Positions 44,655-53,696 of a DNA stretch of 64,000 nucleotides are shown one piece after another (the first letter of the stretch is position 1; each line of letters starts with the position of its first letter). Both the position numbers and the translations under genes were made by a program. The notes beneath the pieces are model-generated. The model did no database searches. It saw nothing but the letters and a program-made list of their open reading frames with translations, and was not told the origin of the DNA. Origin of the DNA: an uncultured Bacteroidota bacterium (lineage in GTDB: Bacteria; Bacteroidota; Bacteroidia; Bacteroidales; F082); NCBI GenBank assembly GCA_903891085.1, contig CAITDJ010000004.1:1-64000 (forward strand), written 5' to 3'.

Positions 44655-47600
44655 ATGAAAAAATTTTTCCTTTCAATCGTTTTTGTATGGGCACTTGTCT
44701 CAGCAAATGCTCAGATCACCGATGCATTTTTTGAACACGTTACCTACAGTGGTGCATTCGGTTATACCGACTGGACTGCCGGATGGGCAAACTATGACCC
44801 ACAGAACACCGTCTACCTGCCAACAACAGTTACTGTTCCTGCAGGTGATATTACTACAAACACAACCTGGTCTTCATCAGGCTCACCGGTGAGCAATGCT
44901 GCCTCTTTTGCAGATTCTTACCTGTCAAATTCGTTTTTTGAACCTGTAACTTTTGTGGGTGCATTTGGTGCGGTTGACTGGACAGCCGGTTGGTCGAATT
45001 TTGACCCACAAAACACGAGCTATCCTACTACAACAGTAACTATTCCTGCTGGTGATATTACAACAAACACTACCTGGACAGCAGGAAATACCTATTTGCT
45101 GAATGGCTATGTGTATGTAAAAAGTGGCGCAACACTTACTATTGAACCGGGCACCAAAATCCGTGGTGACAAAGCCAACAAAGGCACTTTGATTATTGAA
45201 CGTGGTGGTAAATTGAATGCCATCGGTACCGCTGCTTTACCCATTGTTTTTACATCGAACCAATCCATCGGTAGCCGTGCTTATGGCGACTGGGGAGGTA
45301 TTATTATTTGTGGAAAAGCGAAAAACAATCAGGGGAATGATGTTCTCATCGAAGGTGGTGTAAATGCCTATTATGGTGGTCAGGATGATGAAGATAATTC
45401 AGGAACTCTTAAATATGTACGTCTTGAATTCCCGGGAATTGCATTTTCTCCAAACAATGAAATCAATGGTCTGACCATGGGTAGTGTTGGTTCAGGCACC
45501 ACCATCGACTATGTGCAGATTTCCTATTCAGGCGATGATTCATTTGAATGGTTTGGCGGAACAGTTAACGCAAAACATCTCATTGCACATCGTGGATGGG
45601 ATGATGATTTTGATACTGATTTTGGTTTTACCGGTAAGATACAGTTTGCTGTATCTCTAAGAGATCCCGATATTGCTGATATTTCGGGTTCAAATAGTTT
45701 TGAATCGGATAATGATGCAGCCGGATCAACATTTACACCCCGAACTCATCCGATTTTTTGCAATGTAAGTTCTTTTGGACCTAAAGCAACTCCTTCAACT
45801 ACTATTAATTCCAATTATAAAAGAGCTATGCATCTAAGGCGTAGTACAAGAACCAGTGTATTTAATTCGATTTTCTCCGGATGGAATACGGGTTTGTTTA
45901 TAGATGGCAACAATTCACAGGCTGATGCTGATGGTGATGTATTAAGAATAGAAAACACCTTTTTAACAGGCATGGTTACATCCAATTATGAATACACAAC
46001 TGGCCAAACCTGGACTTCAGGTGGTGGGCAGGCAGCAACTTATTTTCAGCTACCGGCACGCAGCAATAGTTGGACCTTAACCAACGCACAATTGCTTATT
46101 CAGGACCCATTCAACCTGACTGCTCCGAATTTTCTCCCTACCAAAAACGTATATCTGCTCAATGGTTATGTTTTTGTAAAAAGTGGCGTTGTGCTGACAA
46201 TTCAGCCCGGAACATTAATCCGCGGTGATAAAGCCAACAAAGGGACAATCATTGTTGAAAAGGGTGGCCAGTTGATTGCCAATGGTAATGTGAATGAGCC
46301 TATCGTATTTACCTCAAATCAGCCAGTAGGTTCACGCGCAGCAGGTGACTGGGGTGGAATTATTTTATGTGGCGAAGCCATCATCAATGTGGGAGGCGGA
46401 AGTGCTGTCATCGAAGGAGGAGTTGGTTTGAGTGTAACCTATGGTGGTGTTAACAATGCTGATAATAGCGGTTCTTTACAATACGTGCGTATTGAATACC
46501 CCGGGATAGCATACCAACCCAACAATGAGATCAATGGTCTTACTATGGGTGGTGTTGGAACTGGAACCACCATCGATTATATTCAGGTTTCTTATAGTGG
46601 TGACGACTCTTTTGAATGGTTTGGAGGTAAGGTGAACGCGAAACATTTAATCGCCTTCAAAGGATTTGATGATGATTTTGATACCGATTTTGGGTATACA
46701 GGAAATCTTCAGTTTGTGGTCTCATTGCGCGACCCGGATTTAGCAGATGTTTCAGGTTCGAACGGATTTGAATCAGATAATGATGCCGGTGGAACCTCGA
46801 ATACACCCGTAACACATCCGACTTTCTCGAATGTCAGCATTTTTGGCCCTCTCGCAACTTCCGGAACAACTATCGACATTGATTATAAAAGAGCAATGCA
46901 CATTCGCAGAAATTCGGCTTGTTCGGTTTACAATTCTTTGTTTGAAGGATTCCCATTTGGTTTGTTCCTCGATGGCGCCTTAACACAAGGCAATGCGACA
47001 GCCAACACCCTACAAATCGAAAACACTTTCCTTTCGGGTATGACAACTACTTATGCATCAGTTTTTGAGCAAACATATTTCGAAAATGCCAGCCGCAGCA
47101 ACACTGCATACGCCAATAACAGCAGCATGTTGATGACCGATCCATTCAATATGACCAATCCAAATTTCCTTCCAAGCTCAACTTCACCTGTTTTAACAGC
47201 TTCACGTTGGGTGAAAACAATTCAGGGTAAAATAGAGTACGATAATTCAGCAACTACAGATATTAACAATGTAACAATTATCTGCAATGACAATGCAGGT
47301 AATCTAATTTCTCAGGCAACAACAAATGCAACAGGCGATTACTCGCTGAAAGCTGTTGACGGAGTATTTACGATTAGTGTAGATTGCAACAAAACATGGG
47401 GTGGAGTTGCACTAAGTGATGTTATCAGATTAAGACAGGCTCTTGCACTTAGTCTCACACTTACACCGCTTCAGGTTATAGCAGCCGATGTGAATGAATC
47501 AGGTTCCAATACTTTGCAGGATGTTATTACCATCCGTCAGAAACTGGCTTTAACGAATCCTCCTGCCTGGATTGCTCCAGATTGGGTTTTTGAACCTTCC

Positions 47601-47699
47601 ACAGTTAGCATTGCTTCAGGAGACGGAATAACTACAAAAAACATTAAAGGTCTTTGTTCAGGCGATACAAACGGATCTTTTGTCCCGGTATCCAAATAG
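44655..47699 (+). CDS. Dockerin-like secreted protein with two beta-helix modules
   Basis: 1014 residues, signal peptide ending SANAQ. Two short repeats (GAFGYTDWTAGWANYDPQNT and GAFGAVDWTAGWSNFDPQNT) are followed by two similar ~370-aa beta-helix modules (TLTIEPGTKIRGDKANKGTL, NEINGLTMGSVGSGTTIDY, GDDSFEWFGGTVNAKHLI; second copy near residue 500). The C-terminus has an Ig-like spacer (YDNSATTDINNVTIICNDN) and a dockerin-like pair of segments: GGVALSDVIRLRQALAL and AADVNESGSNTLQDVITIRQ. There is no T9SS tail, so attachment could be through the dockerin to the cohesin-like neighbours. Enzymatic activity unknown. Confidence 0.78.
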   Translation: MKKFFLSIVFVWALVSANAQITDAFFEHVTYSGAFGYTDWTAGWANYDPQNTVYLPTTVTVPAGDITTNTTWSSSGSPVSNAASFADSYLSNSFFEPVTFVGAFGAVDWTAGWSNFDPQNTSYPTTTVTIPAGDITTNTTWTAGNTYLLNGYVYVKSGATLTIEPGTKIRGDKANKGTLIIERGGKLNAIGTAALPIVFTSNQSIGSRAYGDWGGIIICGKAKNNQGNDVLIEGGVNAYYGGQDDEDNSGTLKYVRLEFPGIAFSPNNEINGLTMGSVGSGTTIDYVQISYSGDDSFEWFGGTVNAKHLIAHRGWDDDFDTDFGFTGKIQFAVSLRDPDIADISGSNSFESDNDAAGSTFTPRTHPIFCNVSSFGPKATPSTTINSNYKRAMHLRRSTRTSVFNSIFSGWNTGLFIDGNNSQADADGDVLRIENTFLTGMVTSNYEYTTGQTWTSGGGQAATYFQLPARSNSWTLTNAQLLIQDPFNLTAPNFLPTKNVYLLNGYVFVKSGVVLTIQPGTLIRGDKANKGTIIVEKGGQLIANGNVNEPIVFTSNQPVGSRAAGDWGGIILCGEAIINVGGGSAVIEGGVGLSVTYGGVNNADNSGSLQYVRIEYPGIAYQPNNEINGLTMGGVGTGTTIDYIQVSYSGDDSFEWFGGKVNAKHLIAFKGFDDDFDTDFGYTGNLQFVVSLRDPDLADVSGSNGFESDNDAGGTSNTPVTHPTFSNVSIFGPLATSGTTIDIDYKRAMHIRRNSACSVYNSLFEGFPFGLFLDGALTQGNATANTLQIENTFLSGMTTTYASVFEQTYFENASRSNTAYANNSSMLMTDPFNMTNPNFLPSSTSPVLTASRWVKTIQGKIEYDNSATTDINNVTIICNDNAGNLISQATTNATGDYSLKAVDGVFTISVDCNKTWGGVALSDVIRLRQALALSLTLTPLQVIAADVNESGSNTLQDVITIRQKLALTNPPAWIAPDWVFEPSTVSIASGDGITTKNIKGLCSGDTNGSFVPVSK

Positions 47700-47729
47700 T
47701 AACTCATTAAAATCAATAATTTACAATAT

Positions 47730-49712
47730 ATGAAAAAAATATTTATAAGCTTGTTTGTTTCCATTCTTATGATAGTTAATGGATTCTCACAAACATTGAC
47801 AGTAGCCACTGTGAATGGTACAGCCGGGCAAATCTCCAATGTGGCTGTAACTGCATCCGGATTGGATGAATTAAACGCTGGAACTCCGATAATTGGACTA
47901 CAGATAAATGTAACTTACCAAACAAGTATCGCAACGTATTTGCAATGTACTAACCTTAACGCAACTTTAGCTGCTGCAGGCACCTGGACAACTTCGACCG
48001 TAAACGGAGGAACAATTGTTGCACTTTGGGATGCAACTGATTTAGGTGTAGGAGTAAGTTTAGTGGATGGCAGTACATTGTTTGACATTTCATTTAATTC
48101 GAACAGCGCCGGAACCTCTTCTCTCAATTTAACCAATATTGAATTGATTGGTTTGTCTGGTGTTATTAATTCTCCAACACTTAACAATGGATCCATCACC
48201 TTTGGCGCACCTGCTGCAAGCACAACTTGGACTGGCACAGGTGTTTGGTACACTCCTGCCAACTGGAGCAATGGATTACCCGGTATATCAACTGATGCTA
48301 TTATTTCATCAGGAGTTGTTACCGTTGATGCAGCAACAGCTTATACCAAAAATTTGACCATTAATGCCGGTGCCGGTATGACAGTAAATACTGGCAAAAC
48401 TACTTCAGTAAATGGAAATATCGTATTGGAGTCAAGCGCTACTTCTACTGCAACAGGATCATTACTGATCAATGGAACAGTTACAAGAACAGGAACAACA
48501 ACAGTTAAACGTTATCTCAGTGGTGGTGCACAGCATTTTATCTCTATCCCTTTGACTGCAGCCACAATCCAAAACTTCATTTATTCGGGTAATAGTGGTT
48601 ATATGTTTAAATATTTAGAAACAACCGGTGCATGGGAAAATCTTGTTGAGCCAACTACTCAGCTTGGATTAGCAATCGGTTATGCCCTGAACTATACCAA
48701 TGCACAAACAGTGAGCATTAGCGGTGCACTTAATAACGATGCAGCTTATGGACCAACATTGACCAGAACTGCCGCAAATGGCTGGAACTTTGTTGGTAAC
48801 CCATATGCTTGTCCACTTGATTGGACAATAGGAGCAGGATGGACCAAAACCAATCTTGACAATGCAATCTATATTTGGAATAATAATGTTTACTCAACCT
48901 TTATTGCAGGAGTCGGAGCCAATGGCGGATCCAAATATATCCCACAGTTTCAGGGATTCTTTGTACATGCCAGTGCTGCTTCACCAGTGATTTCTATCAA
49001 AAAGGCTGCCCGTACACAAAATGGTAATGACACTGCTTATATGAAATCGGTTGAAACCGGAATTTTCAGACTTGCGATCTCAGATGGCACAAACAGTGAA
49101 GAAACGGTTGTTTATATGAACGAAGCTGCCACCAGCGATTTTGATGGTGAATTTGATGCATACAAACTATTTGGTTTCAATGAAGATGTTGCCCAGATTT
49201 ATACCAGCTCAAACGATGTTAATTATACCATCAATGCACAGCCTGTTGTTGATTCACTTAGCACAGTATTGAATTTTCGAATTGGCCAGTCTGGTACCTA
49301 TACCCTCACTGCCAGCGGTATGGAATTATTTAATGGTGATTTCGTTTTCATCGTAAAAGACAATGAAACAGGATTGAGCTATAACCTGAAACAAAACAAT
49401 ACACTGACCCTCACTTTAAATCAGGGAGACATCGTTGATCGTTTCACCTTGACTATCTATAAAAACACCTTGGGAATTGAAGACAATGAATTGAAGGGAG
49501 TGAATGTATATGCTGCAGACAACAAGGTTTATATTGAAAACTGTCCTGATTCTGATGTAAATGTATACAGTGCTACAGGAGCCCTTGTTGCTTCCCGTAA
49601 TTTTGGCAAGGCTTATTTGAATAGCATGGTAATGAATGTTCCAGCCGGAATCTATATGGTAAAGCTTGTATCAAAAAACGGAACCATTTCTTCCAAACTA
49701 TTTATTCAATAA
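47730..49712 (+). CDS. T9SS-exported protein with cohesin-like N-terminus
   Basis: 660 residues, signal peptide ending NGFSQ. Residues about 20-160 are cohesin-like (LTVATVNGTAGQISNVAVTA, GLQINVTYQTSIATYL, LVDGSTLFDISFNSNSAG, SPTLNNGSI). The middle is a Gly/Thr-rich beta region with a WTGTGVWYTPANWSNGLPG segment that recurs in the protein at 50069, so the two are paralogues. The last ~80 residues form a type A T9SS sorting domain (DNELKGVNVYAADNKVYIEN, YSATGALVAS, VPAGIYMVKLVS). Probably surface-anchored, a potential receptor for the dockerin-like protein encoded 30 bp upstream. Confidence 0.78.
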   Translation: MKKIFISLFVSILMIVNGFSQTLTVATVNGTAGQISNVAVTASGLDELNAGTPIIGLQINVTYQTSIATYLQCTNLNATLAAAGTWTTSTVNGGTIVALWDATDLGVGVSLVDGSTLFDISFNSNSAGTSSLNLTNIELIGLSGVINSPTLNNGSITFGAPAASTTWTGTGVWYTPANWSNGLPGISTDAIISSGVVTVDAATAYTKNLTINAGAGMTVNTGKTTSVNGNIVLESSATSTATGSLLINGTVTRTGTTTVKRYLSGGAQHFISIPLTAATIQNFIYSGNSGYMFKYLETTGAWENLVEPTTQLGLAIGYALNYTNAQTVSISGALNNDAAYGPTLTRTAANGWNFVGNPYACPLDWTIGAGWTKTNLDNAIYIWNNNVYSTFIAGVGANGGSKYIPQFQGFFVHASAASPVISIKKAARTQNGNDTAYMKSVETGIFRLAISDGTNSEETVVYMNEAATSDFDGEFDAYKLFGFNEDVAQIYTSSNDVNYTINAQPVVDSLSTVLNFRIGQSGTYTLTASGMELFNGDFVFIVKDNETGLSYNLKQNNTLTLTLNQGDIVDRFTLTIYKNTLGIEDNELKGVNVYAADNKVYIENCPDSDVNVYSATGALVASRNFGKAYLNSMVMNVPAGIYMVKLVSKNGTISSKLFIQ

Positions 49713-49730
49713 TTTATAAAATCAAATTGT

Positions 49731-49970
49731 ATGAAAAAGCATATAAAAACATTAGTTTTAACTTTCTTTGTAATTGCCGGACTGACGATTTCAACCGATT
49801 CATTTGCTCAACCTGATCCACCTGCCGTTGGGCCAACTGGTGGAACTGAAATGGGTGGTGGCGGTGGCGCACCTATTGGAAGCGGATTATTTATTCTGCT
49901 TACTGCAGCTGCTGCATACGGTGCTAAAAAAGTTCACAAAGTGTACGTTTCAAATAAGGAAATCGAATAA
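49731..49970 (+). CDS. Small exported protein with PID-CTERM-like tail
   Basis: 79 residues: signal peptide ending DSFAQ, a Pro/Gly-rich stretch (PDPPAVGPTGGTEMGGGGGA), then PIGSGLFILLTAAAAYGAKK and a basic tail. A short motif, membrane helix and basic end are the signature of CTERM sorting domains (PID-CTERM type in Bacteroidota), so almost the whole mature protein is a sorting signal. It lies between two T9SS proteins. A strong hairpin follows it. Function unknown. Confidence 0.65.
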   Translation: MKKHIKTLVLTFFVIAGLTISTDSFAQPDPPAVGPTGGTEMGGGGGAPIGSGLFILLTAAAAYGAKKVHKVYVSNKEIE

Positions 49971-49995
49971 CAACCTGAATACTTTTTGTTCTGTT

Positions 49996-50031
49996 GGCTT
50001 TACCGGATTAGACTTCTAATCTGGTAGAGCC
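49996..50031 (+). terminator. Strong intercistronic stem-loop
   Basis: GGCTTTACCGGATTAG pairs with CTAATCTGGTAGAGCC (16 bp with wobble pairs) around ACTT. There is no T tract, so it may protect or process the mRNA rather than end it, setting different levels for the small protein and the next gene. Confidence 0.5.
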
Positions 50032-50068
50032 TTCAGCAATTTTAACCCAATACTTAAAATCATCTAAA

Positions 50069-52048
50069 ATGAAAAAATTTTTTACCCTTTTAACTGTTTT
50101 GTTGCTTCTATCATTGATGGCTTCATCGCAGGTCACATTGAAATTGGGAACGCTTGAAAATGTTCAGCCCGGAACATATGTAAATGTACCTTTAATAGTT
50201 AGTGGTTTATCTACAAGTGGACAATCATTTATTGGAATTGAAACAAGGTTTGATTTTCAGGAAAGCATCATCAGTTATGACAGTCTTGCAAATGGCAACC
50301 CAATAACACCTGTAAATCAATGGTTTGCCGGAACCTTGGCAGGAAAAGTATCTGCCAATTGGATTGAACCCAGTCTTCAACCTGTAAATGTTGAAGATAA
50401 CAGTACGCTGATTGAGTTCGTCTTCTTCTATTCAGGGGGTCAGACAGATCTTATTTTTGAAGAGGTTACATCGACGGTTTACGACCAGAATGGATCAGTT
50501 ATCCCAATAGCCCAGTTTATTAACGGTTCAATATCCCAGAGTCAGGGTTCAGGTGGTTCAATATGGAATGGGACGGCTGATTGGAGCCAAACACCCAACT
50601 GGAGTAGCGGTATACCCGGTGATAGTACGAATGCAGTGATCAATAGCGGAGTAGTTTCAGTTATTAGTGGAGGTGTTTGCCGCGATCTGACCATTAATCA
50701 GGGTGCAAAATTGATTATTCAGCCCGGATTTTCGCTGACTGTAAATGGGAAATTCACCAATAGTGGCGAAATTGTGATTGAAACGGATTCACTTATCCAG
50801 GGATCATTGATCGTGGATGGAAATGTTGTGCAAACAGGCTCTTCTGTTATGAAATACAAGGTTTATAATGGAATATTGTATCAGTTGGCTTCTCCTGTTG
50901 AGGGTGCACAGGCAGCACTTTTTAACGGTATTGGATCGGCTTCTGTTTTCAATGAAAACACAAATAGCTGGTCGGCACTTCCTGCCGGTTCGAACCTTGA
51001 AACGGGTCGTGGATATGCGTTGGATGCTACTCTTAATGCTACTATTTCTTATAGCGGACTGGTCAAAACCCAGGCGATAACCAAAAATCTTTCATTTACA
51101 TCGACTGACTTTATTTCTGAAGGTTGGAATTTAGTTGGAAATCCATTTACCAGTTCATTTGATACCGATAATCATTTGATCAGGCACAATACTGACCGTT
51201 CAATATATATTTGGGACGGTTCAGTGTATAAGGTATGGAATGGTACTGCCGGATCTATTCCAAACGGGATCATCCCTCCAATGAGTGCTTTTTTTGTAAA
51301 AGCCAATGCCGGTGGTGCTACACTTACTTTTGAAAAAGAGGGAAAAACACATGATTTCACACATTATGGAAGCGCTTTGACGCCTCCCGAAAATGTGCTT
51401 CCTGTCTATATTCGTAATTTTGATGACCTTGGCATTGAAGACAAGGCTTTTATTCAGGTCGAAGAAACCTCCACATTCTATTATGACGGTGAATTTGATG
51501 CCCTTAAATTGAATAACTCTTCAGATTACCCTGAAATATACCTGCACAGCTTTGAAAACTACAGAATGGCGATTGCTGCCATTCCAGCCCCTTATGATAT
51601 TGAAGCGGGTATCCGAATTCCGGTTGATGGAACCTATGTAATTGGTGCTGAAACCTTTAATTTTTTACCTTTAAGACCTGTTTATCTGATTGATCAAGAA
51701 CTGGAGATAGTGAAAAATCTTCGGAATGAAGATTATACTTTTATTGTTTCAGCAGGCGATTATCCAAACAGATTCAGACTGGTATTATCCGGTTTAGGTA
51801 TCGACGATATACATAAACCGGCATGCTTTGCGGTTTATGCTGAGCAAGATAAGATCAGGATAACTTCATTAGCGCAAAATGATATGTGTAAAATAAAAGT
51901 CTTCGATGTAAGTGGAAGGCTTATTTCTGAAAATAGTGAAATCCTGAATCAGGGAAACACTGCTATTATCCATGCTATCAGAGGCTTAAATATCGTAAGT
52001 ATTGAAAATCTGAATAGTAAGTTTAGCTATAAAGTAATATTGCATTAG
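50069..52048 (+). CDS. T9SS-exported protein with cohesin-like N-terminus
   Basis: 659 residues, signal peptide ending LMASSQ. Residues 20-160 are the clearest cohesin-like domain: LENVQPGTYVNVPLIVSGL, GIETRFDFQESIISYDSL, STLIEFVFFYSGG, TVYDQNGSVIPIAQFINGSI. Then a WNGTADWSQTPNWSSGIPGD segment shared with the protein at 47730, a beta-rich body and a type A T9SS tail (KIKVFDVSGRLISENSE, NIVSIENLNSKFSYK). It is the last gene of the P7 locus, followed by a terminator. Likely a surface scaffold or adhesin. Confidence 0.78.
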   Translation: MKKFFTLLTVLLLLSLMASSQVTLKLGTLENVQPGTYVNVPLIVSGLSTSGQSFIGIETRFDFQESIISYDSLANGNPITPVNQWFAGTLAGKVSANWIEPSLQPVNVEDNSTLIEFVFFYSGGQTDLIFEEVTSTVYDQNGSVIPIAQFINGSISQSQGSGGSIWNGTADWSQTPNWSSGIPGDSTNAVINSGVVSVISGGVCRDLTINQGAKLIIQPGFSLTVNGKFTNSGEIVIETDSLIQGSLIVDGNVVQTGSSVMKYKVYNGILYQLASPVEGAQAALFNGIGSASVFNENTNSWSALPAGSNLETGRGYALDATLNATISYSGLVKTQAITKNLSFTSTDFISEGWNLVGNPFTSSFDTDNHLIRHNTDRSIYIWDGSVYKVWNGTAGSIPNGIIPPMSAFFVKANAGGATLTFEKEGKTHDFTHYGSALTPPENVLPVYIRNFDDLGIEDKAFIQVEETSTFYYDGEFDALKLNNSSDYPEIYLHSFENYRMAIAAIPAPYDIEAGIRIPVDGTYVIGAETFNFLPLRPVYLIDQELEIVKNLRNEDYTFIVSAGDYPNRFRLVLSGLGIDDIHKPACFAVYAEQDKIRITSLAQNDMCKIKVFDVSGRLISENSEILNQGNTAIIHAIRGLNIVSIENLNSKFSYKVILH

Positions 52049-52123
52049 ACTATTCCCTCTCAAATGTTAAGCATTATGTCCTTTCTTTCAATCGTCAGGT
52101 TAAGGAAAAGAATAAAAAATAAG

Positions 52124-52157
52124 AAGCTGTCTCAAAAGGGCAGCTTTCTTTTTTTTT
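52124..52157 (+). terminator. Terminator of the P7 locus
   Basis: AAGCTGTC / GGCAGCTT stem with a 7-nt loop and a long T run. The rest of the spacer to 52387 holds no ORF or array. Confidence 0.75.
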
Positions 52158-52387
52158 AATACTCAACAGCCATGTGTTGGTTTATGTTATATATATGATT
52201 AAATGTACATTATATCTCATCTACATGGTATATGAAATCGGCTAATGCAATGGTCTGCACTCCAAATCAGAAAACCAACGCATGGCCTTTCCAACTACTA
52301 TTAATGTTCGATACCTTGGATCCATGCTTTTAGACCAGTATGTCAATAAATGTTTTTTTGATAAATGAAAAAAAAAATCGATTTTCC

Positions 52388-52429
52388 TTGCATTGTTTCA
52401 ATTTTGATATTACCTTTGTATTATACAAA
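52388..52429 (+). promoter_or_regulatory. Promoter with palindromic operator of the PadR-like gene
   Basis: TTG at 52388-52390, 20 bp, then -7 TACCTTTG (52411-52418). Overlapping and following it is a perfect inverted repeat TTTGTA-TTA-TACAAA (52415-52429), which would place a bound repressor on the start site. This suggests autoregulation. Confidence 0.6.
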
Positions 52430-52454
52430 TAGTTTAATACATAAAGATTAAATC

Positions 52455-52832
52455 ATGAATGAGGTGAAATTACTATCTGAATTATTGTTAACATGGGAAG
52501 AAACATACAAAAAGGGGCAACTAACTTTTTGGATATTTCTCGCTTTGAAAGAAGAGAAAAAGTATGTTGATGAAATCAAAATATTTGTTGAGGAACAATC
52601 GAATCAAACGATGCGATGTGAAGAACAAAGTCTGTATCGCAATTTACGAAAGTTTCAACATCTCGGCGTTGTTGACTTTGAAACAGGCAAGGGAAATAAG
52701 GGGCCAGAGCGGAAATACTATTTCCTTACTACCTTGGGTCATTCATTGTTAAATCAGTTTATTGAACGAAATATCAGTTTATTTTTTAACGATAAAATCA
52801 AAAGTTTAATTCAAAAGGAGGCTCAATCATGA
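52455..52832 (+). CDS. PadR-like winged-helix regulator
   Basis: 125 residues. KGQLTFWIFLALKEEKKYVDEIKIF and the SLYRNLRKFQHLGVVDFET region match the PadR N-terminal winged helix; the C-terminal helix (HSLLNQFIERNISLFFN) would dimerise. Its stop overlaps the start of the membrane protein gene by 4 bp (ATGA), as is common for PadR-regulated transporters or membrane proteins. The ligand is unknown. Confidence 0.82.
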   Translation: MNEVKLLSELLLTWEETYKKGQLTFWIFLALKEEKKYVDEIKIFVEEQSNQTMRCEEQSLYRNLRKFQHLGVVDFETGKGNKGPERKYYFLTTLGHSLLNQFIERNISLFFNDKIKSLIQKEAQS

Positions 52833-53248
52833 AACTAATTACGATCAATCAGTTAAAATTTGCAGGATCACTTTTTTTACTCACTATTGCTTTCCGTTAC
52901 GGATTAAGCAGTTTATTGGAAACATCGTACTTCACTCTGGTTTGGGTGCTTGCTGCGGGCTATGCAATCGCCATTTTTGCTGTAGCATGGAATTTCGGCA
53001 AAAAGGACTATGAATACTTACCACTTTTCGATATTGGATTCAGATTTCACCTCACTACCTACGTTGTGTGTAATCTGATTGCTGAAATTTGGTTTCTCAT
53101 TGGTTTTCAATCAAAACATGAAAATATCCAGGCAGTGCACATTACAGCCATCGCCTGGGGCATCGGCTTACTCATACATTTCGTTTTTTACCTTTTCGCA
53201 CGAAAAAATGCAATCAAAGGAATTGATAAATCTGAAATATTTGAATAG
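52829..53248 (+). CDS. Small membrane protein co-transcribed with the PadR-like gene
   Basis: 139 residues, four hydrophobic helices (FAGSLFLLTIAFRYGL, YFTLVWVLAAGYAIAIFAV, YVVCNLIAEIWFLIGF, ITAIAWGIGLLIHFVFYLF). It resembles small 2TM/DUF-type membrane proteins often paired with PadR regulators, but I do not recognise a named family. Translationally coupled to the regulator; likely its target. Confidence 0.7.
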   Translation: MKLITINQLKFAGSLFLLTIAFRYGLSSLLETSYFTLVWVLAAGYAIAIFAVAWNFGKKDYEYLPLFDIGFRFHLTTYVVCNLIAEIWFLIGFQSKHENIQAVHITAIAWGIGLLIHFVFYLFARKNAIKGIDKSEIFE

Positions 53249-53320
53249 TTTTTTTGATTTATAGATGAATGACAACTTTCGTTCGTAAATTACAAAATAT
53301 TAGTTATCAATATTTTAAAT

Positions 53321-53358
53321 AAAGTGCCAGACTTACCATAAGGTAGTATGGCACTTTT
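53321..53358 (+). terminator. Terminator of the PadR operon
   Basis: AAAGTGCCA / TGGCACTTT outer stem with an inner ACTTACC / GGTAGT stem, followed by T. Confidence 0.7.
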
Positions 53359-53579
53359 GGTTAGTGATGACTTCTTGATTATCAAAAATTTACAATATTC
53401 ACTCTCAAACTGATTATAGAACACTTTTTGAATGCACGAACTAAATGGGTTGAGCATTTCAGAAGTTAGGATTATGTGAATACAATTAAAGGCTATTTTC
53501 TTATCAGTTGAAAAGTAATCAGACTGCTGGACGATGCATCCTTAAAATGTAACAGAGCTTCAGAATCAGAATTCAAAAC

Positions 53580-53625
53580 AATAATTCAATAGCCACAGAC
53601 TTTAGTCTGTGGCTATTGAATTATT
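53580..53625. repeat. Perfect 46-nt palindrome before cydA
   Basis: A 21-bp perfect stem (AATAATTCAATAGCCACAGAC and its complement) with loop TTTA. It lies 71 bp before the cydA ATG, with no T tract; it could be a REP-like element or a transcription barrier. Confidence 0.75.
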
Positions 53626-53696
53626 GACCTACTTTTGAAAAGTAATTGATCTTTTCAGTTTTCGTTATAAACTACTGTTATCTAAAACGATATATC

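Noticed and set aside
53580-53625. Reading the palindrome as a rho-independent terminator
   Set aside because: There is no T tract on either side, and a clearer terminator already follows the PadR operon at 53321-53358.
53646-53696. cydA start at the first ATG
   Set aside because: CydA proteins begin close to the conserved LSRIQF segment, which fits ATG 53697.
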